From NCBI GenBank assembly GCA_030407315.1, contig JALQPE010001270.1, positions 1-15,374 on the forward strand: a DNA stretch of 15,374 nt. The letters are read 5' to 3'. Below, piece by piece: positions 10,197 through 15,374 of this stretch; positions within the stretch are counted from its first letter, which is position 1; each line of letters opens with the position of its first letter. Made by a program: the position numbers and the translations under genes. The notes beneath the pieces are model-generated. The model searched no databases and was not told the origin of the DNA. It worked only from the letters and a program-made list of their open reading frames with translations. The stretch comes from Asparagopsis taxiformis (Eukaryota > Rhodophyta > Florideophyceae > Bonnemaisoniales > Bonnemaisoniaceae).

Positions 10197-11443
10197 GTGA
10201 ATACCGCATTTACACTACCAACAGCAGGGCTAAAGCCCTCGGCAACCCTGGCAATTAATGAATATTGCCAGCAACTGAAGTCAGAAGGAAAAGATGTCAT
10301 TAATTAGGTTTTGGACAATCTCCTTTTCCTGTACCGCCTTCAGTGGTGGATGCTCTTCGAGACAATGCTTTTCAGAAGGATTATCTTCCTGTAAAAGGGC
10401 TGATGCCTTTGAGATCAGCAGTGGCCGCCTATTATCGACGAGTCTATCAGTTGGACTGCGAAGCAGAGCAAGTATTGATAGGACCTGGCTCGAAGGAACT
10501 TCTATTTCTGGTGCAAATGATCTACGACGGAGACCTAGTATTGCCACAACCGAGCTGGGTCTCTTATGCACCTCAGGCGCAACTAGCTCTAAACGCTTCC
10601 ACTGGCTACCTACCTATGCAAAAGACGGTTTTTTACTACACCCAGATACCTTGAAAGCCCACTGCCTGACACACACTAATCGGAAACAAATTTTGATCTG
10701 AATTACCGTCCAATCCAACGGGTAGCACCTTTGATGAAAAGCAACTGAGTGAGTTAGGGATGATAGCTAAGGAACATGATGTATTGATTATTTCGGATGA
10801 AATCTACGGAGATACTCACCACGAAGGAGCACATCAGACTATTGCTCACTATCATCCGTCCGGCACAATCATTAGTAGCGGATTGAGCAAGTGGTGCGGA
10901 GCAGGAGGATGGAGACTTGGGACTTTCCTTTTTCCCACTGAGCTTTCAGCTCTACTGAGCCAAATGGCCGTAGTAGCTAGTGAAACCTTTACCAGTACTT
11001 CCGCTCCTATCCAGTATGCAGCCATTCGAGCTTTCGAAGGTGGGCCAGATATAGAGCAGTACTTAGTGAATTCCCGCTTGGTTTTAGTAGAGTGGGCCAA
11101 GAAGTACAGCGAATGTTAGCTAGTAGAGAGGTGATAAGTCCCGTACCGAAAGGAGTTTTTACCTAATGCCAAATTTCGACAACTATCGTGTCTTCTTAAA
11201 TGAAAAAGGAATATTCAATAGTGCAGCGCTATGTACAGCTTTATTGGAAGAAACCAGCGTAGCGCTGCTGCCGCGGAGTGATTTTGGTATGCCAAACGAT
11301 TTTTTAGGTGCTCGGTTGTCTTATGTAGACTTTGATGGGGCTAAAGCTTGAGTTTGATCGCTAAGGATCCGACTACTAAGGCTTCGGATTTGGCGCCAAG
11401 AGTTATCGAAGGCATTCAACGCCTAATCAACTGGCTTCCATAA
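10197..11443 (+). CDS. PLP-dependent class I/II aminotransferase, frameshifted
   Basis: About 417 residues, normal for fold-type I aminotransferases of the AspC-like superfamily. Visible landmarks in order: N-terminal LPTAGLKPSATLAINEY, then GQSPFPVPPSVVDAL, KDYLPVKGLMPLR, GPGSKELLFL, PQPSWVSYAPQ, the cofactor motif NYPSNPTG, the PLP-ring Asp in SDEIYGD, the Schiff-base Lys in GLSKWCGAGGWRLG, and a C-terminal ARLSYVDFDG with the carboxylate-binding Arg. It should transfer an amino group between an amino acid and a 2-oxo acid in the cytosol; the substrate cannot be told. It starts with GTG at 10197, 5 bases after the receptor stop, so co-transcription is likely; no in-frame ATG fits the conserved N-terminus. 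Single-base losses occur near 10306, 10587, 10698, 10707, 11105, 11160 and 11349. All key residues are present. Confidence 0.92.
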
Positions 11444-11462
11444 ATAGAGAATTGCAACAATA

Positions 11463-11496
11463 GGCAGCCTTTCTCCCAACCAAGTGAAAGGCTGCC
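11463..11496 (+). promoter_or_regulatory. Perfect 11-bp inverted repeat between the aminotransferase and second receptor
   Basis: GGCAGCCTTTC (11463-11473) and GAAAGGCTGCC (11486-11496) are exact reverse complements around a 12-base loop. The hairpin sits 19 bases after the aminotransferase stop and 36 bases before the second receptor ATG. No T run follows on the + strand, so it is not a standard intrinsic terminator. It may be an RNA-processing or stability hairpin, an attenuator, or an operator; the sequence does not decide. Confidence 0.6.
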
Positions 11497-11532
11497 ACCA
11501 CACATATATTCTTCAACAAAACTTAACAACGT

Positions 11533-14462
11533 ATGAAAGACAATTATGCAACTAGTCTGAGATACTGGCTAATACTAGCTATTTTCTCGATTTCTGTCCC
11601 TTTGATAGGGCAAACTGGGACCATCAGCGGGAAAATCACAGAAGGTGATGAACCCCTTATCGGTGCAACAGTTGTAGTTGTAGGAACCTCTATTGGTACG
11701 ACTACCGATCTTGATGGTGCATACAGCATTTCGGTAGATGCCGGAACTTACACCATCGAAGCCTCTTACATTGGCTTTTCTGCAGTAACCCGTTCCGTAA
11801 CCGTAACCGCAGGCGGAACAACTACCGAAGACTTTTCCCTGGCCCAAGGTATTCTGGTAGATGAAGTAGTAGTTATAGGTACACGTGCATCCAATCGGAC
11901 AAATACCGATGCGGCAGTGCCCATCGATGTGATTGATGTGGAAAAACTTTCCGCAGCTGCCCCACAATCTAGCCTTAACTCTTTATTACACAATACCACT
12001 CCTTCGTTTCGTCCAATACGCAAACGATCTCCGATGGTACGGATCATATCGATCCTGCTTCTCTTAGAGGTCTAGGGACCTGATCAGGTACTGGTTTGAT
12101 GAATGGTAAGCGTAGACATACATCCTCCCTGGTTAACGTAAATGGTACATTTGTAGAGGTAGTGTAGGAACTGACCTTAATGCTATCCTGCTTCAGCAGT
12201 ACGGGCAATCGAGGTCCTTAGAGATGGAGCCGCTGCTCAATATGGTTCTGATGCAATCGCTGGGTAATCAATGTGCGCCTCAGAGAATCTGTCAACAAGT
12301 TGACTTTCAATTGACCACTGGTGGCAATTTACCAATAAAATTGGTCCTTTCGAAGGAGAAAAGAAAAGCGTCGACGGAGAAGTGGTGAATCTTGGAATCA
12401 ATTACGGTCTTCCGATTGTGAGCAGGGGTGGATTTATCAACTTCACCGGTGAGTTTGGTTACAAAGGTTCTACAAATAGAATGCAAGAGTTTACTGGAGG
12501 GATCTTCAATGCATACAATGCCGTCGAAAAGAGAGGCTTTTGGCAGCAGGGGCAGATGTCGCAAACTTGAGCATGGCTGATGTGCAGAATTTTGCGCAAA
12601 AAGTAGGGCATTTTTTCAAATGACTTCAAGGGACATTGCAAATGCAGCAGATTTGGCCTCGCTACAGTCTCTATTGGGAGCTGATGCCACGGATGGCGAA
12701 TTGTCAGCTCGAAACCTGCAGCGAAGTGACTTCAATATGCGTGTTGGACAATCCAGATTACGCGAAGGGAAGTTTTTTGCCAACATGATGATTCCATTGG
12801 GAGAGAACTTGGAATTCTACAGTTTTGGAGGTATGGGATATAGAGATGGGAATCTGGCTGTTTCTATCGCTTGCCAGGCCAAAATAGAACGACCACTTCG
12901 ATCTATCCAAATGGAACGGTACCTCGCATTAATTCCAATATCAGTGATCAGTCTATTGCCACAGGTATTCGCGGTATGATCGGGAATTGGAATGTCGATC
13001 TTAGTAATACCTATGTCAGAATCAGTTCTTGTTTTATATGACCAATACCCACAATGCTACTTTGGGGTCGGGTTCACCGACGGAGTTTAACGCGGTGGGC
13101 ACTCTTTTACACAAAATACAGGCAACTTTGATGTCTCTCAGTATTTTGATCAAGTCAGTGGAATCAAAGGAGTGAATGTGGCTTTTGGAGCGGAATACCG
13201 TTTCGAAAAACTATAAAGTAATTCCTGGAACAGAGCTTTCCTATGGCAACTACGATGTCAATGGAGAATTGGTGATGCCGACTACGCCTAATGACCTGTT
13301 GACAACAGACTTCTTGGGCCGTGCCAGGCCATCCGGCGCGCAATGTTTTGCTGGATCCTGCCTAGTAATGATGTAGATGCTAATCGTTCAAGTGCCGCTG
13401 GTTACTTTGATGTAGAATTTGATTATCCGAAGAATTCTTGCTCAGTGGTGCCTTGCGTTATGAGAAACTACTCTGATTTTGGCTCTACTTTCAATTACAA
13501 ACTGGCCAGTAGATATAAAGTTAGCCCGAATTTCAATCTTCGAGCTGCTGTAAGTTCAGGCTTCCGTGCACCCTCTTTACATCAAATCCTATTTAGTAGA
13601 ACCTCTACTATTTTCGTTACAGAAAATGGTGTAACTACAGCTCAGGAGGTTGGTGTATTTAATAACAATTCTCGTCCGGCTAGATTATTGGGTATTCCTC
13701 AATTGAAGGAAGAAACCTCCAATAATTTTAGTATTGGTTTACGACCAAAGTACCAACTGCGGCCTTCGCCTTACCGTAGATGCTTACCAAGTTTAATATT
13801 GATGACCGGGTTATCTTGACCGGACAGTTTCAGCCTGGCGATGACGAAGAACTGCAATCCTTTTAGCCAAGCACAAGCAACTAGAGCCGCCTTCTTTGCC
13901 AATGCTATCGATACCAAATCTCAAGGAATTGATGTCGTAATCTCTCATAGAGCCCGCGTGGGCCAGGGTATCTTGTCTAATGACCTAGCCGCTACTTTCT
14001 CGCAAACAGAGCAAGTTGGAGATATCAAGGCTTCGGATCTATTGGAACGTAAAGGACTCATCGACACCTATTTTGATGAGACTTCTAGAATTTACCTAGA
14101 GGAAGCAGTACCAAGAACAAAGGTGACTTTAAGCAATACTTTTACCGTTGGCGATTTCAGTGCTTACTTGCGTAACACTACTTTGGTAAAACAACCGAAG
14201 CTACAAATGCTTGTGGTTTCAATGGAGACCTTCTTTGGACTGTATCAATGCAGGAAAAGTAGTAACAGACTTGAGCGTCGGCTATAAATTTGCAGATAAC
14301 TTGAGCTTGAATATTGGTGCAAATAACCTTTTTGACATATCTCCAGATGAAAACGGATGCAGCCTTTAGGTCTAGTGGCCGTTCATTTATTCTCGTCGTT
14401 CTCCACAATTCAGTTATGGTGGACGTCACTTGTTCGCAAGGTTAATTTTCTCCCTTCAGTAA
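11533..14462 (+). CDS. TonB-dependent outer-membrane receptor, paralog without STN, frameshifted
   Basis: About 980 residues. It has an N-terminal signal peptide (YWLILAIFSISVPLIGQ) and a carboxypeptidase-regulatory-like domain with ITEGDEPLIGATVVVVGTS and TTTDLDGAY. A TonB-box-like DEVVVIGTR leads into a plug with SDGTDHIDP, GLGPDQVLVLMNGKRRH and DGAAAQYGSDAIAG. The barrel includes FGAEYRFENYK, NYSDFGSTFNYKLASRYKV, SGFRAPSLHQI, LLGIPQLKEETSNNFS and RAAFFANAIDT, and it ends in YSRRSPQFSYGGR. Plug and barrel motifs are close to those of the receptor at 7175, so the two are paralogs. There is no STN domain, so it should transport without signalling to FecR. Many one-base indels break it, with six between 12009 and 12265 alone (near 12009, 12076, 12095, 12153, 12187, 12264) and others near 12543, 12618, 12862, 13019, 13205 and 14370. 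The stop at 14460-14462 is read after correcting the last of these. Confidence 0.93.
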
Positions 14463-14512
14463 AAAAGAGTGAGCTTGAGAAGCTATGTACAGTTTTAAAT
14501 TCTCTCTCGATT

Positions 14513-14576
14513 TCTAACGCAAAAAAGGGCACTTGGTGGTGAATATTTTACCACACAGACCTAAGTAATCGTTAGA
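14513..14576 (+). repeat. Nested inverted repeats downstream of the second receptor
   Basis: TCTAACG (14513-14519) is the reverse complement of CGTTAGA (14570-14576). Inside lies a second pair, GTGGT (14536-14540) and ACCAC (14550-14554). Together they can fold as a stem carrying an inner hairpin. No T run follows directly. It starts 50 bases past the receptor stop, so it may belong to its 3' UTR or be a small structured RNA. Short arms make chance a real possibility. Confidence 0.35.
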
Positions 14577-14593
14577 GAATGTGTAGTTATCGT

Positions 14594-14640
14594 AAAACCT
14601 GGAGGTGTTCTCGTATTGTCGGGAATACCTCCAATGTTTT
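14594..14640 (+). terminator. Strong terminator-like hairpin
   Basis: GGAGGTGTTCTCG (14601-14613) and CGGGAATACCTCC (14620-14632) form a 13-bp stem with two G-U pairs and a six-base loop. Flanking AAAAC and GTTTT extend the pairing to 14594-14640, and the right side ends in TTTT. It lies 130 bases past the receptor stop and could end transcripts from both directions, because the left flank supplies an A run. It separates the uptake locus from the next gene. Confidence 0.72.
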
Positions 14641-14650
14641 AGGAGCTGTT

Positions 14651-14680
14651 TTTGAGAAACTAAATTTTTATCCTACCTTG
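14651..14680 (+). promoter_or_regulatory. Candidate Bacteroidota-type promoter for the final gene
   Basis: TTTG at 14651-14654, a 19-base spacer and TACCTTG at 14674-14680 approximate the Bacteroidota primary sigma consensus (TTTG, 19-21 bases, TAnnTTTG) with one deviation in the -7 element. It sits just after the terminator and would leave a leader of about 125 bases before the ATG at 14813. This is pattern matching only. Confidence 0.35.
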
Positions 14681-14812
14681 TTTTGCACTTGAGAATAGCA
14701 ACATACTACACAACACCTTTGTAATCTCCTATCCGGCCTTCATCTAGGGCCTGTACTTGATGACCTTCCACTAGTAGAGCACCCATACGGTAAAATTATC
14801 ATTTCAACCTCA

Positions 14813-15374
14813 ATGACTTATATGAAGCAGCGCTTTGCTCTATTCATGGCCTTGCTCGTTTCTCGTTTTGGAAGGGCAGGTAAAATGTCACCATAACAGT
14901 TAACGATGCTGTTACTAGTAGACCTGTACAGACGGTATTTTGGCGGTGGTCCCGATATTTTATGGGCAGTGAACGTCGAAAACAAGGCTGGGTCAACTAT
15001 CCCGATCAGGGCGATTGTTTACAGCCATTCCCAATCTACATATCAGGAATCCTACGATTGTCCCAGTACAGTGCCCAATGAAATTGAACTCTGTTTCAAG
15101 GTCTTCGAGAATGACGGTATTGTACTGCCTCCCTTGTCTTGCGAAATTGTGGAGAGATGTTCGGAAACGATCTGTCAAAATATTTGCTCCAACTTTTGGG
15201 AATATGAGAGAAGATTCCTTGCAATTGAGCGGAAATCTTGAGTCAGAAGGTATGCGTACTACACGGTGAGTGTCGATGGAGTGAATAATGACAGAATCTG
15301 CAATGCCGTTCCTTTAGGCATGTTAGATGGGATCGGAACCATTGGCGATAAAGACAATGTTGGTTTAATAATAT
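14813..15374 (+). CDS. N-terminus of a large secreted Saprospiria-type surface protein, frameshifted, runs off window
   Basis: ATG at 14813 (or 14822, MKQRFALFMALLV) opens a signal-peptide-like hydrophobic stretch. Across several frame changes the conserved thread reads NVTITVNDAV, then GGGPDILWAVNVEN, YDCPSTVPNEIELCFKVFEND, PLSCEIVE, a C-S-E-T-I-C segment and, near the window end, YYTVSVDGVNNDRICNAVPL. The last block is typical of modules after the N-terminal domain in large T9SS-exported Saprospiria proteins. Repeated Cys suggest an oxidised extracellular fold. Frame changes fall near 14868, 14940, 14990, 15020, 15050, 15183 and 15251. Function beyond secreted surface protein cannot be stated; the downstream part is outside the window. 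The signal peptide is damaged by an indel near 14868, so its cleavage site cannot be placed. Confidence 0.68.

Noticed and set aside
10294..10701. A separate protein starting at 10294 in another frame
   Set aside because: Only its last part (from about 10588) carries aminotransferase sequence; the earlier part is an out-of-frame reading of that gene.
301..15178. Open frames on the minus strand, e.g. 301-618, 1331-1558, 2549-2800, 11575-11967 and 14993-15178
   Set aside because: They mirror genuine + strand coding sequence, show low-complexity or improbable composition and no recognisable domain.
1..15374. Programmed ribosomal frameshifting as the cause of the broken frames
   Set aside because: The shifts are far too many, occur in unrelated genes, go both ways, and lack a shared slippery site with downstream structure.
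1..15374. Wholesale pseudogenisation of the region
   Set aside because: Catalytic and structural motifs are intact in every gene and no substitution-type stops were found; homopolymer indel error explains the pattern better.
1..15374. Mobile element, tRNA or rRNA gene
   Set aside because: No transposase, integrase, attachment-site repeats or recognisable RNA gene sequence was seen.

Overview
The window looks like chromosomal DNA of a Bacteroidota member, most likely the Saprospiria (Lewinella/Saprospiraceae-like). Evidence for this: a type IX secretion (T9SS) gliding-motility-type C-terminal domain, large cohesin-like plus Ig/PKD-like repeat proteins of the style common in that group, a FecI/FecR/TonB-receptor set with STN and carboxypeptidase-regulatory-like N-terminal domains, and no obvious Shine-Dalgarno sites. 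All genes lie on the + strand.

Layout: (1) 1-5035, the 3' part of a giant secreted surface protein with cohesin-like domains, ten Cys-paired Ig/PKD-like repeats, another Ig-like module, a cadherin-like module and a T9SS sorting domain, closed by an intrinsic terminator at 5061-5090. (2) 5348-5879, an ECF sigma factor. (3) 6109-7122, a FecR-type anti-sigma factor. (4) 7175-10191, a TonB-dependent receptor with an N-terminal STN signalling domain. (5) 10197-11443, a class I/II PLP aminotransferase starting 5 bases after the receptor stop. (6) 11533-14462, a second, paralogous TonB-dependent receptor without STN. (7) After a hairpin-rich 350-base gap, 14813 to the window end holds the N-terminus of another large secreted Saprospiria-type protein.

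Genes 2-4 form a textbook cell-surface signalling cassette: a receptor senses substrate, its STN domain contacts FecR, and FecR releases the sigma factor. Genes 5-6 add an enzyme and a second receptor, suggesting a regulated uptake-and-use locus whose substrate cannot be read from sequence.

The dominant anomaly is that every gene is broken by repeated one-base indels, mostly losses in short homopolymers. Conserved protein sequence continues uninterrupted in the next frame each time, and I found no stop that required a substitution. This is best explained by uncorrected sequencing or assembly error, not gene decay. Coordinates below therefore span whole loci through the frameshifts. I did not find a convincing previously undescribed system; the points worth checking are the receptor/aminotransferase/receptor module, the Cys-paired repeats and several intergenic hairpins.
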